Positions 49,314-59,122 of a DNA stretch of 64,000 bases are shown piece by piece; position 1 is the first letter of the stretch; the number at the start of each line of letters is the position of its first letter. Source of the DNA: Kribbella sandramycini (GTDB lineage: Bacteria > Actinomycetota > Actinomycetes > Propionibacteriales > Kribbellaceae); NCBI RefSeq assembly GCF_013131805.1, contig NZ_JABJRC010000002.1, positions 1,054,001 through 1,118,000 on the forward strand, given 5' to 3'. The position numbers were made by a program, and so were the translations under genes. The notes under the pieces are model-generated. The model was not told the DNA's origin. It did not search any database and saw only the letters and a program-made list of their open reading frames with translations.

Positions 49314-52292
49314 TCAGGCGACTTGGGCGGGGCGGTGGTAGCCGGGGAGGAGTTCGTCGACGAGGGCGTCGGTTTCGGGTTCGGGACCTCGGGGGGTGCC
49401 GTGTTTGGCGAGGGCCAGGTAGAGCTGGGTGGCGACGTTGGTGACGTCTTGGGTGGTGCCGAAGTGGGAGGCGAGGCGGAGGGTGGCGCGCCAGAGGTCC
49501 TCCGAGGCCGGGGAGAAGCTGAGGCCGGTTTGGAGGGCGGTGCGGGCCATGGCGCCGTCGTTGTGGGCCAGGGAGGCTTCGGCGAGTTTGAGGGCGGCGT
49601 CGACGACCTGCTCGGCCATCTTGCGCTCGATGCCGGAGGCGGCGAGCCAGGAGTAGCGGCCGGCCGGGAGGTTGGCCCAGGCGGGGCCGTGGACCAGGGC
49701 CAGGGCCGTCGAGAGCGGGGCGCGGGGGTCTTCCATCATGGTGGCTTGTTTGGCCAGGGTGCGGAAGACGTCCCAGTCGACGCGGACGATGCTGCGGTTC
49801 AGCATCCAGCGGCCCGACTCGTCGGCGTACATGGCGTCGTTGCCGACCCAGCGGCGGGTGTGGTCGAGGGCCGCGTCGCGGAGCTCCTCGCTGATGCCGC
49901 GGGGCCAGATGGCGCCGGCCAGGACGTTCGGGTGGACGCCGTAGTCCTGGCTGGCCAGGAAGGCGACGATCTCGGTCGAGAGCGCGATCCGGCCGTCGTC
50001 GATGGCGCCGCGGGCGTCCACCTCGACCGGGCCGAGCAGGTCGACCTCGACCGGCGCGGGGCGGCTCAGGTCGGTCGCGGAGAACTCGTACGCCGGCATG
50101 TCCTGCTCGGCGCGGCGCTTGTCGCCGCCGTCGGACTCGGCCGCCTCGAACAGCGCGACGAGATCCTTGACCTGCTCCGGGGTGACGCTGTGCGCGTCCA
50201 CCTCGAGGCCGAGCAGCCGGCAGACCGCCTGCGCCTTGTCGTCGACGACGAAGCGCCACGGCGAGCTGAGGACGTCGCCGACCACGACAACCGCGATCCC
50301 GCGCTTCTGGTCCGCGGCGAGACGGTTCAGCTGGTCCTGCTCCTCGGCGGACGGCGGCGCGGACACGAAGATGATCTCCGCACCCCAGAGCGCGACATCC
50401 GGGTGCGCCGTCCGGCCGTCGGCGGCCGAGACGATGTTGCGGCGCTCGCAGGCCTGGACCTGGGCATCCGTCCGCTGGGTGACGTCCGCGATCGCGTCGT
50501 CCAGGCGGACCCAGTACTTCAACCGGCCCGGCGCGAGCGCCGAGAGGTCGTCACCGAAGCCGACCATGCTCACATGAGCGCCCTCGGACCAGAGGTTGGT
50601 CGCGAGCTCGACGGCGAGTGAGCCGACGACGTCGCGGGCGGCGTCCGTGACACCGCCGAAGCTGACGATGCCGTTCGCCGTGTCCAGGTCGACGAGGACG
50701 GTCGCGCCGTCCGCGTTCTGGCCGATGGTGACGAGCGTGGGGTACGGCGCAGGCACAGCCGTCAGGTCGGCCGTCGGGGCGTAGGCCCGGCGGAGCGTCC
50801 AGCGGGTGCCCTCGGCGATCGCCTGCCACGGCCCGGGCGGGGCGGGCTGCGCCTCGTACGGGTCGAGAACGAGCGTCAGCGCGCTGTCGGTCACCAGAGC
50901 GGCGACGACCTTCGGCATCGGCCGCTCGGCCTTCACCATGTCGGCGCCGAGCTGGCGCAGGGCGACGTCCACGAACTGAGCGGTCGGGATGTCGGCCGCG
51001 AGCCGCAGGCCGACCTCGGTCTGCCGCTGGCCGGCGGCCTTCGGGCCGGGACCCTGGGCCCAGCCGCGACGGCGCTTCAGCGCGATCGCCAGGCCGGCGG
51101 CGAGCAGCGTCGCGCCGAAACCGTAGATGCCGGCCTGGGTCGCGTCGAAACCGCCGTCCGCCGCGACCGGAGCCGCGTCGGGAACCTTCGTCCCGCCGGC
51201 GACCGGATCGCCGGGCTGAGAGCTGCCGGGCTTCGGATCGTGCGCGGGGTTGACCGGGTCACCAGGGCGGATGTTCTTGGCGCCCGGATCCGCGGCGGCG
51301 CTGCCGACCGTGACCGAGGAGCCCGACTCGACACCCTGCTCGGACCAGCGGCTGCCCTGCTCCTCCCCCGCGACATGCGCGGGCTTGGGCGTGGCGACGC
51401 GGGTCGGCTGCTGCTCGGCCGGCTTCACCGGCTTGACCGCCTTGCCCGGCTGGTCGACGTTCACCCGCACGGTGTGGACGCCGGCGCCCTTCGCATCGGC
51501 CGGCAGGCGGACCTGCCAGCCCGGCATGATCAGATCCGGGTTCGTCAGGCGACGGCCGTCGGGCTGCAGCTTGTTCTTGTTGAGGTCGTAGATCTCTTTG
51601 TACCGGCGGCCCTCGCCCAGATACCGCTCGGCGATGTCCCAGAGGCAGTCGTAGTTCCGCCCCGCGGGCGGCCGGACCTCGGTGTACTTGACGACCTGGC
51701 CCTTCTGGTCGTTGTTCGTCCGGACGCCGGTCGCCGTCTTCTTCACGGTCTGATCGCCGGAGAGCACCGAACTACGCTTCTCCGTCTGCCGGTACGACTC
51801 CCGCGTCTCGTGCTCACCGCCCTGGACGACGGACACCGAGCTGGGGCCCGCCGTCGTACTCGCGGTCACCGCCGTCGCCACCGGCATCCCCACGCTGGCC
51901 GCGCCCGCAATCAGCACCACGGTCGAGATCAACCGCCGCGCCAGCGACTGCGACCCGCCGCCCAGCGGAATCCGCGGCGACAACCCGTGCCCCCGCACCT
52001 CCGCGACCGCCTCCGCGATCAGGCAGACCACGAAATGCGCCCACGCCACCCAGATGAAGAACGCGAAGATCCCCAGCACGGCCCGCACATCCAGCTCCGC
52101 GAGCAGGACGTTCCAGTGCGGCATCCGGTCCGGCCACGGCGTACCGAAGAAGCGCAGCAGCACATAAGGCACCCCGCCCACGATCGCCGCAATAGCGATC
52201 AGCGCCAGCAACCCCTTGGCCCGATCCGCCCCCGGACTCGACGACCGCTGCTGCGGCAACCGAGCCCGCACCGGCTCACCGGTCTTCACCAT
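49314..52292 (-). CDS. LysM and BTAD domain membrane protein of the Tad locus
   Basis: 992 residues: three N-terminal membrane spans (about 26-46, 70-95, 120-145), a LysM peptidoglycan-binding domain (about 207-255, WDIAERYLGEGRRYKEIYDLN), a Pro/Lys-rich spacer, another span near 395, and a cytosolic part ending in a bacterial transcriptional activator (BTAD) domain (about 870-985). Proteins of this build sit next to Tad genes in other actinobacteria and are presumed to couple cell-wall attachment to regulation. No winged-helix DNA-binding domain of SARP type is evident in front of BTAD, so DNA binding is doubtful. Confidence 0.82.
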   Translation of the reverse strand: MVKTGEPVRARLPQQRSSSPGADRAKGLLALIAIAAIVGGVPYVLLRFFGTPWPDRMPHWNVLLAELDVRAVLGIFAFFIWVAWAHFVVCLIAEAVAEVRGHGLSPRIPLGGGSQSLARRLISTVVLIAGAASVGMPVATAVTASTTAGPSSVSVVQGGEHETRESYRQTEKRSSVLSGDQTVKKTATGVRTNNDQKGQVVKYTEVRPPAGRNYDCLWDIAERYLGEGRRYKEIYDLNKNKLQPDGRRLTNPDLIMPGWQVRLPADAKGAGVHTVRVNVDQPGKAVKPVKPAEQQPTRVATPKPAHVAGEEQGSRWSEQGVESGSSVTVGSAAADPGAKNIRPGDPVNPAHDPKPGSSQPGDPVAGGTKVPDAAPVAADGGFDATQAGIYGFGATLLAAGLAIALKRRRGWAQGPGPKAAGQRQTEVGLRLAADIPTAQFVDVALRQLGADMVKAERPMPKVVAALVTDSALTLVLDPYEAQPAPPGPWQAIAEGTRWTLRRAYAPTADLTAVPAPYPTLVTIGQNADGATVLVDLDTANGIVSFGGVTDAARDVVGSLAVELATNLWSEGAHVSMVGFGDDLSALAPGRLKYWVRLDDAIADVTQRTDAQVQACERRNIVSAADGRTAHPDVALWGAEIIFVSAPPSAEEQDQLNRLAADQKRGIAVVVVGDVLSSPWRFVVDDKAQAVCRLLGLEVDAHSVTPEQVKDLVALFEAAESDGGDKRRAEQDMPAYEFSATDLSRPAPVEVDLLGPVEVDARGAIDDGRIALSTEIVAFLASQDYGVHPNVLAGAIWPRGISEELRDAALDHTRRWVGNDAMYADESGRWMLNRSIVRVDWDVFRTLAKQATMMEDPRAPLSTALALVHGPAWANLPAGRYSWLAASGIERKMAEQVVDAALKLAEASLAHNDGAMARTALQTGLSFSPASEDLWRATLRLASHFGTTQDVTNVATQLYLALAKHGTPRGPEPETDALVDELLPGYHRPAQVA

Positions 52293-52319
52293 GCTCGCTC
52301 CTCCGTCCCCGTCCCCACG

Positions 52320-53264
52320 TCACCCACCGATAGCCTGCACTTCCTGCACCGGCAACCGCTGCACGGCATGCACCTCGGCCGACCCGAGCGGATTCCAGTC
52401 CGGCGGCCCGATCCAGTACGAAACATCCCAGGTGATCGTCAGCTTGACGGTGTACATCTTGTCCGGCTGATTCGCACTGGACCGCTTGTAGACGTGCTTG
52501 CAGGTGCTCATCTGGGTGAACGGGTCGCTGGTCTCGTCGTACCCGTCGGTGTCACCGGCCGGCACCACGCCCATCGGGCAGGTGAACGGCGGCGTCCCAT
52601 CGCCGGGATCGACGACCATCTTGCCGACCAGACCGCGCATGACGAGGTCGTGGCTGCCGCCCCAGTACAGGTCCTGGGCGGTCTCCGGGTTCGACTGGTT
52701 GTAGAGGATGTACGAGCTGTCCGGCGTCAGGGAAAAGTAGGCCGGAACGTTGACCCGCGGCGTGTACGTCGGCTTCACCTGCAGGATCGGCGCCGGGTAC
52801 TGGTTGTGGAACTCGTCCCAGAACTCCGACATGTAGCCGGTGGCGGGGCACTGATCCTCTTCTTCCTCGCCGACGGGCACGATCGCACGCTCGATGTGGA
52901 CGTGCTTGCCGCCGTCCTTGCTGTCCAGGTCGAAGTCGACGATGGTCAGCCGCAGCACCCAGTGCTTACCGGCGGGCGCCTTCGGCAGGTCGATCCCCTT
53001 CGGAACCTCCATGTCGCGGCACGGGATGAACACGTTGTTTCCCAGCCGCTCGCGCCACGTCGGAATGGGCGCGCCACTACCGTAGGTGACCTGGCCGTTG
53101 CTGCAATAGGCTCCGAACCCGATCGAGTTCACGTACATGCTGCAGCTGCGAGTCCCCTGCTGCACGGTCTGGCCGTCCTCGGCCATCGCGGTCGCACCAG
53201 GGAAGATCAGCAGCGTGAGCACGGTGCCCAGGGCGATCAGCCCGCGTCCCACGCGATTGCGCAT
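52320..53264 (-). CDS. Secreted protein of the Tad locus, unknown function
   Basis: 314 residues with a signal peptide ending AMA-EDG. Cysteines (about 6) occur in pairs, e.g. RSCSMYVNSIGFGAYC and TSCKHVY-like, suggesting disulfides. No domain recognised. Located 27 bases upstream of the LysM-BTAD gene in the same direction, so part of the Tad transcript. Confidence 0.72.
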   Translation of the reverse strand: MRNRVGRGLIALGTVLTLLIFPGATAMAEDGQTVQQGTRSCSMYVNSIGFGAYCSNGQVTYGSGAPIPTWRERLGNNVFIPCRDMEVPKGIDLPKAPAGKHWVLRLTIVDFDLDSKDGGKHVHIERAIVPVGEEEEDQCPATGYMSEFWDEFHNQYPAPILQVKPTYTPRVNVPAYFSLTPDSSYILYNQSNPETAQDLYWGGSHDLVMRGLVGKMVVDPGDGTPPFTCPMGVVPAGDTDGYDETSDPFTQMSTCKHVYKRSSANQPDKMYTVKLTITWDVSYWIGPPDWNPLGSAEVHAVQRLPVQEVQAIGG

Positions 53265-53368
53265 CCTTTGCTCCAGAGGGTCGTCCTAGCGGCAGATTAT
53301 CTTCGACCGAGGGCATCGTGCCCGTTATCCGGTGTCCCGTCACCTCTTCGCAACCTCGAAATACGGGC

Positions 53369-54013
53369 CTAGGCCGGATATTTCACGCCTGCACAGCTGA
53401 TTCCGGCCGCCGGCCCGATCTTGTACGGCAGCCAGCCCAGGCCGGTCTTGATCATGTCGATCGCCTGCGGCTGACCACCCGGAGTCGCCAGTGCCCACGC
53501 GTTGGCCTTCGGATTCCAGTACTGCGTCGTCTGCGACCGGCAGGTCTTCACCCGGACCACACCCAGTGGCTGGCTCGAGATTCCGCGCACCACCACACTT
53601 CCCGGCGGCTTCATCACCCAGCCGTTGACCTTGGCATCGACGATCACCTGGCCGGCATCGGCGAAGAAGTAGGCCGGAAACTTGTTCTTCACGAGACTTG
53701 CGTCCTTCGCGACCATCGCGTCGTAGTAGCGCGGCAACGACGTCACGAGCCCTTGGACGGCGGGATTGCTCGCGTAGTTCCCCGGAACGACGATCACGTT
53801 GGCCTTCTTCGGCGGCGTCGAGACCGGAGCGCTGGGCTGCTTGGTGGGCGCCGTGCTCTCGGGGGCCGAACTACTCGGCGCCGGCGTCGCCGACGCCGAC
53901 TCGGGGCCGCCGCCGACGGGAACCGGAGCACCGCCGTCGGCAGCGTTTCCACCACAGGCGGTCAGCACGACGGCGCCGGTCAGTACTGCGGCGGTCAGGG
54001 CAACGGTTCGCAC
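53369..54013 (-). CDS. Lipoprotein of the Tad locus
   Basis: 214 residues from GTG 54013 after AGGAAGG. Lipobox LTAC-GGN (Cys20), then a Thr/Pro/Ser/Ala-rich linker to about 75 and a globular C-terminal domain with YYDAMVAKDASLVKNKFPAYFF. Such proteins are common beside Tad pili and may aid surface anchoring. The exact function is unknown. Confidence 0.75.
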   Translation of the reverse strand: MRTVALTAAVLTGAVVLTACGGNAADGGAPVPVGGGPESASATPAPSSSAPESTAPTKQPSAPVSTPPKKANVIVVPGNYASNPAVQGLVTSLPRYYDAMVAKDASLVKNKFPAYFFADAGQVIVDAKVNGWVMKPPGSVVVRGISSQPLGVVRVKTCRSQTTQYWNPKANAWALATPGGQPQAIDMIKTGLGWLPYKIGPAAGISCAGVKYPA

Positions 54014-54032
54014 GCGAGGTCCTTCCTTCAGG

Positions 54033-54830
54033 TCAGCGCCGGGTCGGTGGGGTCGACGGGTTCGGCGGTTTGGTCGTCCTGGTCGGTTTCGTCGTCGGCC
54101 GTTTGGTGGGCGACGGCGGGGTCGAACTCTCCTCGCCGTCGGTCGGCGTCGGGCTCGCCGGCAGGCTCGGCGTACAACTGGCCGGGAACGGGATCGGGTC
54201 GAGCGTCCAGGTCGGGGTCGGCGAACCGATCGTCCAGCGCGGCGGACACGGTACGTCGAGCGTCGGCGGCACCGCGGTCGACGAGATCGGCGCCCCCGGC
54301 CCGTCACCTCCGGTACTCACGAAGATCGGCGGGATGGTCGGGCTGTCGTCGGCCTTTTCGACGCCTTGTTCGGCGTGGGCGGTGCCGGCGCCGGTGGCGC
54401 GGAGGGTGGATTTGCCGATCAGGCCGAGGAAGGTGGTTTTGTTGAGGATGGTGACGGAGATGGTGGCTTCTTCGGCGGTGAGGGTGGTGGGGGCGCAGGT
54501 GGTGACGGCGGGGTCGTTGGCGGTGACCTGGGCGCAGAAGGCGGCGATGGCGGTGGTGGCTTTGGGGATGTCGATCTTGGGGTCGGCGGTGTTGAGCTCG
54601 ATGGTGGCGGCGCCGACGCGGGCGGCCTCCTGGGCGTAGCCGACGGCGCGGGAGCGGGCGCCGAGCTGGCGGCCGCCGTCGATGACGAGGCCGGCCAGGG
54701 TGAAGATCATCACCGCGAGGATGATCACGGCGGGGCTCAGGGCGCCGCGCGGGAGGATCGAGCGGTGGTTGCCGGGGGCATCGATGCGGAGGAACTCGAC
54801 GATCCGCGAGCGGTGTGATTCAGGAGCCAT
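54033..54830 (-). CDS. TadG-like pilus assembly protein
   Basis: 265 residues. A short basic leader ends in Gly before a single hydrophobic helix (ALSPAVIILAVMIFTLAGLVIDGGRQL), with the AQEAARVGA segment characteristic of TadE/G. Unlike TadE pilins it has no Glu at position +5. The C-terminal 70 residues are Pro/Thr/Ser-rich, ending TKPTRTTKPPNPSTPPTRR. It overlaps the upstream TadE by 11 bases. Confidence 0.82.
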   Translation of the reverse strand: MAPESHRSRIVEFLRIDAPGNHRSILPRGALSPAVIILAVMIFTLAGLVIDGGRQLGARSRAVGYAQEAARVGAATIELNTADPKIDIPKATTAIAAFCAQVTANDPAVTTCAPTTLTAEEATISVTILNKTTFLGLIGKSTLRATGAGTAHAEQGVEKADDSPTIPPIFVSTGGDGPGAPISSTAVPPTLDVPCPPRWTIGSPTPTWTLDPIPFPASCTPSLPASPTPTDGEESSTPPSPTKRPTTKPTRTTKPPNPSTPPTRR

Positions 54831-55251
54831 CGCGGACTCCGCGGTACGGGTCGACCGACGAGCTGAAGCGTTTGGTGATGGTGGTGTCGCCGCCGATGCC
54901 GAGCAGGTTGAGGTCGCGGTAGTCGATGGTGCAGGTGACCTCGACCGAGAGCGGGGCGCCGGCGGTCAGGGCGCTGGTGACGGTGCCGGCCGCGGTCGCC
55001 TTGCAGGACTTGATCGACTGGTCCATCGTGCGGCTGACGGCGTCGTCCAGGCGGCCCTGGGCCTCGGGCAGCGAGCGGGACTGGCTGGCCGCGCGGGCGC
55101 CGTCGCGGGCCGCGCTCTCCAGCAGCGAGGAGGTCTGGAAGTAGCGCCCGCAGGCGAGCAGGAACATGAACAGGATCAGCAGGATCGGCGCCAGGATGAC
55201 CATCTCCAGGGCCATCGTGCCGCGCTCACCGCGAAACTGAGGACTCCTCAT
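54820..55251 (-). CDS. tadE: TadE-like pseudopilin
   Basis: 143 residues with prepilin-like motif RG-TMALEMVILAPILLILFMFLLACG; Glu at +5 after the predicted TadV cleavage Gly. The rest has YFQTSSLLESAARDGARAASQSR, the TadE mark. Four-base ATGA overlap with the preceding gene. Confidence 0.86.
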   Translation of the reverse strand: MRSPQFRGERGTMALEMVILAPILLILFMFLLACGRYFQTSSLLESAARDGARAASQSRSLPEAQGRLDDAVSRTMDQSIKSCKATAAGTVTSALTAGAPLSVEVTCTIDYRDLNLLGIGGDTTITKRFSSSVDPYRGVRDGS

Positions 55252-55679
55252 TGGTCGTCCGCCTCGAACTGCTCGATCGGGCCGGTCGCCGTCCGCTCGA
55301 CATGCAGTTTCAGGCCCGGCACCAGCGACACCGTGTCACCGCTGACCGTGAACGACACCATGCCCTCGGGATTGTTGTACGCCGGGGGCGCGACGGCCGG
55401 GTTGCGCAGCGTCGTGCCGCCGAGCTCCTTGGTGTAGGCCTCGATATCGGTCCGCACCTTCTCCCCCACGCCCGGCGTGTACACCGGCGGCTGCACCAGC
55501 CGGAGCCGGGAAACGCCTTCCTGCGCGGCGTTCAGCGCGACCGACCGCCCGTACAGGTACAGGGCGGTCTGGATCGAGATGAAGATCAGCGCCATGATCG
55601 TGGGCGCGAGGATCGCGAGCTCCAGCGAGCTCGCGCCACGCTCGGTACGACGGCGCCGGCGAAGGGGGCGGACCGGCAC
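55248..55679 (-). CDS. TadE-like pseudopilin (second)
   Basis: 143 residues: prepilin-like GASSLELAILAPTIMALIFISIQTALYLYG with Glu at +5, then ALNAAQEGVSRLR. Basic leader of six arginines. Overlaps the previous gene start by four bases and follows the Flp pilin by six. Confidence 0.86.
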   Translation of the reverse strand: MPVRPLRRRRRTERGASSLELAILAPTIMALIFISIQTALYLYGRSVALNAAQEGVSRLRLVQPPVYTPGVGEKVRTDIEAYTKELGGTTLRNPAVAPPAYNNPEGMVSFTVSGDTVSLVPGLKLHVERTATGPIEQFEADDQ

Positions 55680-55685
55680 GGTGGA

Positions 55686-55907
55686 TCAGCCGCCGTTCTC
55701 GATCTCGCCGGAGTGCTTGGTGATCACGCGGCGCACGATGATGCCGATCGCCAGCGCGGCCGTGACCAGGATGCCGGAGATGATGGCCCACTCCAGCGCG
55801 GAGGCGCCGAGCTCGCCGCGGCCCTGCTTGGCCTTCGCGCGCTGCGTGTGCGCCCGCGCGACCGCGTAACCGGCCATCGCGCGCCAGAACTGCAGTTCCG
55901 TGTTCAT
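55686..55907 (-). CDS. Flp/Tad major pilin-like protein
   Basis: 73 residues. After a 34-residue cytosolic leader the motif G-ASALEWAIISGILVTAALAIGIIVRR gives a class IVb prepilin-like cleavage with Glu at +5. The leader is longer than usual for Flp. The prepilin peptidase (TadV) is not in the window. A hairpin and a palindrome lie upstream, separating it from tadC, so a higher copy transcript is likely. Confidence 0.84.
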   Translation of the reverse strand: MNTELQFWRAMAGYAVARAHTQRAKAKQGRGELGASALEWAIISGILVTAALAIGIIVRRVITKHSGEIENGG

Positions 55908-55927
55908 TTCGTTTGCCTTCCACTTCC

Positions 55928-55980
55928 TGAGGCCGGGGCTGGCCTCAGTATGCCCTGTACGACGGACAGTTCAGCTGAAC
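55928..55980 (-). promoter_or_regulatory. Stem-loop and palindrome between tadC and the pilin gene
   Basis: TGAGGCC/GGCCTCA stem with a 6-base loop (55928-55947), and the 12-bp palindrome GTTCAGCTGAAC (55969-55980). In the minus-strand direction they follow the tadC stop and precede the pilin start, matching an intercistronic attenuator or processing site. The only gap above 50 bp in the upper Tad operon. Confidence 0.55.
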
Positions 55981-55995
55981 GGATCCGTACCCGTT

Positions 55996-56916
55996 TCAGC
56001 TCGCCAGGATCGCGATCCCGGCCGGGAAACCGAGGAACAGCATGAACGCCGCGCACATCACCAGCTGCGCGACGAGCATCGACTGCGACCGCTCCCCCGC
56101 TTTGCCTTCGACGTCGGCGAGCTCCTTGCGGCGCAGCGACGCGGCCCGGGCCAGCAGCGAGGCGCGGATCTTCGCGCCCTCGTCACCGGCCAGCGCGAGC
56201 GCCGACGCCAGGTCCCGCAGCTCCTCGACGCCGAGATCCTCGCCCAGGCGGGCCATCGCGTCCCACGGCGTGATGCCGATCAGCCGCGCGTTGGCCAGCG
56301 CCTGCCGGATCCGCGCCATCGCCCAGTGGTCGCCGATGGTGGACGCCGTCATCAGCGCCTCGGGCAAGCCGCGGCCGCCGGCCAGGTTCATCGCGACCAG
56401 ATCCAGGAAGCTGCCGACCACGTGCCGGAAGTCGCGCCGCCGCGCCTCGGCCTCCTGGCGCAGCGCCAGATCCGGCAGGAAGAACGCGAACGCCATCGCG
56501 CCCAGCGTCACGACCGCCGGCGTCGCGCCGGGCGCCGCGAAACCGATCGCGCTGAACAGGAACAGCACGATCGGGATGAAGATCAGCGCGCCGAGTGCGA
56601 AGAACACCTTGGTGGCCAGCATCGCCGCGAACGGCTGGTTCATCACCGCGAGGTCGCGGCGCAGCTTGCCGAAGGCCCAGCCGCGGGCGTTCGCCTCGGC
56701 CTCGAGCCGCCGGCCCAGCGTCTCCTTGGCCTTGTCCAGACCGCCGAGCGTGCGCTCGCCGGCCGCGCTCGCGGTCGCGCGGCTGGTGTAGCCGGCCCGC
56801 CCGGCGTCGATCCGGGCGATGGTGGACAACACGTTCGCGCGCGGTTTGACGAACATCCGCACCAGCAGGAACACGCCGAGCCCGACGAGCGCGCCGGAGA
56901 AGAAGGCCCAGGTCAT
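55996..56916 (-). CDS. tadC: Tad secretion membrane protein TadC-like
   Basis: 306 residues of the type II secretion F family, with four hydrophobic spans and the GRGLPEALM...DHWAMARIRQALANARLIGITPWDAMARLGE core. Inner-membrane platform of the pilus. ATGA overlap with tadB. Confidence 0.87.
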   Translation of the reverse strand: MTWAFFSGALVGLGVFLLVRMFVKPRANVLSTIARIDAGRAGYTSRATASAAGERTLGGLDKAKETLGRRLEAEANARGWAFGKLRRDLAVMNQPFAAMLATKVFFALGALIFIPIVLFLFSAIGFAAPGATPAVVTLGAMAFAFFLPDLALRQEAEARRRDFRHVVGSFLDLVAMNLAGGRGLPEALMTASTIGDHWAMARIRQALANARLIGITPWDAMARLGEDLGVEELRDLASALALAGDEGAKIRASLLARAASLRRKELADVEGKAGERSQSMLVAQLVMCAAFMLFLGFPAGIAILAS

Positions 56917-57821
56917 CCGCCCACCACCTCCATCCGCTCCTCGGACCGCCCGGCCCGCTTGTCGTTCCCGCCGATCAGGAACCGCTCCGGCACCTCGATC
57001 TTGGCCAGTTTGCGCAGCCAGATCAGGCCGAGCGCGTACAGGGCGATCACGATGAACAGCACGAACTGCCCGATGAAGCTGGTGTACGGCGCGACGTACT
57101 GCGGGTTGAACAGCACCAGCGCGGCCGCGACGAGCAGCGTGATCGCGACGACGACCTGCACCGAGCGCCGGGTGGAACGCCGTTCCGCGGCGACCTTCCG
57201 GCGGACGTCGAGCTCCTCACGGGCCGAATCGGCCAGCGCGCTCAGCACTTCACGCAGACCGGGCCCGCGCAGCCGCGCGTTCAGCACCAGCGCCGCGACG
57301 ATCAGATCCGCGGACGGATCGTCCAGGTCGTCGGCGAACCGCATCAGTGCCGAGGGCAACGGTTCGCGGATCCGCAGCCGGTCGACGAGCAGGTTCAGCC
57401 CGGGTTTGATCGCGGGCGCCGCGTTCACCGCGGTCGCCGGAATCGCCTGCTCCAGACCGACCGCGCCCGCGATCGTGTCGCGCAGGGCTTCGGTCCAGGT
57501 GGCCAGCGCCTCCAGCCGGTCGATCGCGCGCCGCTCCTCGCCGGTACCGCCGAAGAACCGGTCGGCCATGCCGGCCAGCAGGCCCAGGGCCGCGGCCAGG
57601 ACCAGCCACTTCGTCACCACCAGCACGATCAGGCCGACGGCGATCCCGCTGCCGATCCGGATCAGCTGCTTGCGGCCGTCGACGTTGTTGCGCCGGAAGA
57701 ACGACGGCGTCTCGTCCCGCGGCTCGGTGCCGCGGATCGCGATGATCAGCAGCAGGATGCCGCCGCCGACCACCGCTCCGCAGAGCAGCGCGAGCAGGGT
57801 CTCGTCGGTCATCAGGCCCAC
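56913..57821 (-). CDS. tadB: Tad secretion membrane protein TadB-like
   Basis: 302 residues of the T2SF family with four hydrophobic spans and central ATWTEALRDTIAGAVGLEQAI...LRIREPLPSALMRFADDLDDPSADLIVAALVLNAR. Partners TadC. Overlaps tadA by 10 bases. Confidence 0.88.
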   Translation of the reverse strand: MGLMTDETLLALLCGAVVGGGILLLIIAIRGTEPRDETPSFFRRNNVDGRKQLIRIGSGIAVGLIVLVVTKWLVLAAALGLLAGMADRFFGGTGEERRAIDRLEALATWTEALRDTIAGAVGLEQAIPATAVNAAPAIKPGLNLLVDRLRIREPLPSALMRFADDLDDPSADLIVAALVLNARLRGPGLREVLSALADSAREELDVRRKVAAERRSTRRSVQVVVAITLLVAAALVLFNPQYVAPYTSFIGQFVLFIVIALYALGLIWLRKLAKIEVPERFLIGGNDKRAGRSEERMEVVGG

Positions 57822-59122
57822 GTCCCGTGCACGAGCGGCTGGTAGCCGAAGTGCTCGAGCTCGTCCATACAGGCGATCGGGGCGTGCGCGGCCGCGTGCC
57901 CGTCCGGCCCGGGCGCGAAGACCTCGCCGGACAGCACGCGGCCGTCCCAGCCGGTCACCTCGCGGATGCTCTCGACGTACCGGGTCAGCGTGCCGCCGTG
58001 CTGGTAGTCGTTGTGCTTGCGGACGAACACGACGAAGTCGAGCGCGCCGGAGATCAGCATCTGGGTCGCCTCCATCGGCAGCCGCTCGGACGCCTGGATC
58101 GCGTAGGTGCTGATCCGGTTGAACACCTCCATCGAGCTGTTCGAGTGGATCGTCGACAGCGAGCCGTCGTTACCCTGGCTCATCGCGTTCAGCATCGTGA
58201 CGATCTCGTCGCCGAGCACCTCGCCGACGATCACCCGGGACGGGTTCATCCGCAGCGACCGGCGGACCAGGTCGGCCATGCTGACCATGCCGACGCCCTC
58301 GGAGTTCGGCAGCCGCTCCTCGAACGCGACCACGTTCGGGTGCAGGTCCTTGAACTCGCCGAGGCCGAGCTCCAGCGAGCGCTCGACCGTGATCAGCCGC
58401 TCGTGCGGCGCGATCTCGTTGGCCAGCGCGCGCAGCAGCGTCGTCTTCCCGGAGTTGGTCGCGCCGGCGATCATGATGTTCTTCCGCGCCCGGACGGCGG
58501 CCCGCAGGAACGAGCCGACGTCGTCGGAGATCGTGTTGTTCGCGACCAGATCGCGCAGGAAGACGCGGCCGAGCCGCGCGCGCCGGATCGAGACCGCGGG
58601 CCGCGACGTCACGCCCATCACGGCGGACAGCCGGGAGCCGTCGGGAAGCCGCAGGTCGAGCTGCGGGTTCGCCGAGTCGAACGGGCGGCTGGTCAGGCCC
58701 GCGTGCGCGGCCAGCACCTGGATCAGCTCGACCAGCTCGTCGTCGCTCTCGGCGACCGGGCCGGGGGTCTCCTCGCGGCCGTCGCCGTACTGGACGAAGA
58801 CCTGGTCGCAGCCGTTGATGTCGATGTTCTCGACCTCGGGGTCGTCGATCAGCGGCTGCAGCCGGCCGACGCCGAACAGCGCGGAGTGGATCGCGCCGGC
58901 GATCTGGGCGTCGTCGTCCGGGGTCGGCGGCGTCCGGCCCTCGGCCAGCTCGTAGCGGGCGTGGTCCTCGAGGACCTGCACGATCAGCGACCGGGCGTAC
59001 TCGCGCTCGTCCTCGGCGCTCATCGGCGGTACGCCGTTCACCTGGTCGCGACGGCGTTGCTCGTTCAGCCGCTCCGCGACCTGGACCCGCAGGCGGCGGA
59101 CCAGCTCCTGATCGGCAGTCAT
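57812..59122 (-). CDS. tadA: Tad pilus assembly ATPase TadA/CpaF
   Basis: 436 residues: Walker A AGATNSGKTTLL (near 218-229), Walker B RVIVGEVLGDEI, histidine box and Asp box as in secretion ATPases of the CpaF type. ATG at 59122 overlaps the tadZ stop by four bases; longer upstream frame is not coding. Confidence 0.92.
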   Translation of the reverse strand: MTADQELVRRLRVQVAERLNEQRRRDQVNGVPPMSAEDEREYARSLIVQVLEDHARYELAEGRTPPTPDDDAQIAGAIHSALFGVGRLQPLIDDPEVENIDINGCDQVFVQYGDGREETPGPVAESDDELVELIQVLAAHAGLTSRPFDSANPQLDLRLPDGSRLSAVMGVTSRPAVSIRRARLGRVFLRDLVANNTISDDVGSFLRAAVRARKNIMIAGATNSGKTTLLRALANEIAPHERLITVERSLELGLGEFKDLHPNVVAFEERLPNSEGVGMVSMADLVRRSLRMNPSRVIVGEVLGDEIVTMLNAMSQGNDGSLSTIHSNSSMEVFNRISTYAIQASERLPMEATQMLISGALDFVVFVRKHNDYQHGGTLTRYVESIREVTGWDGRVLSGEVFAPGPDGHAAAHAPIACMDELEHFGYQPLVHGTWA

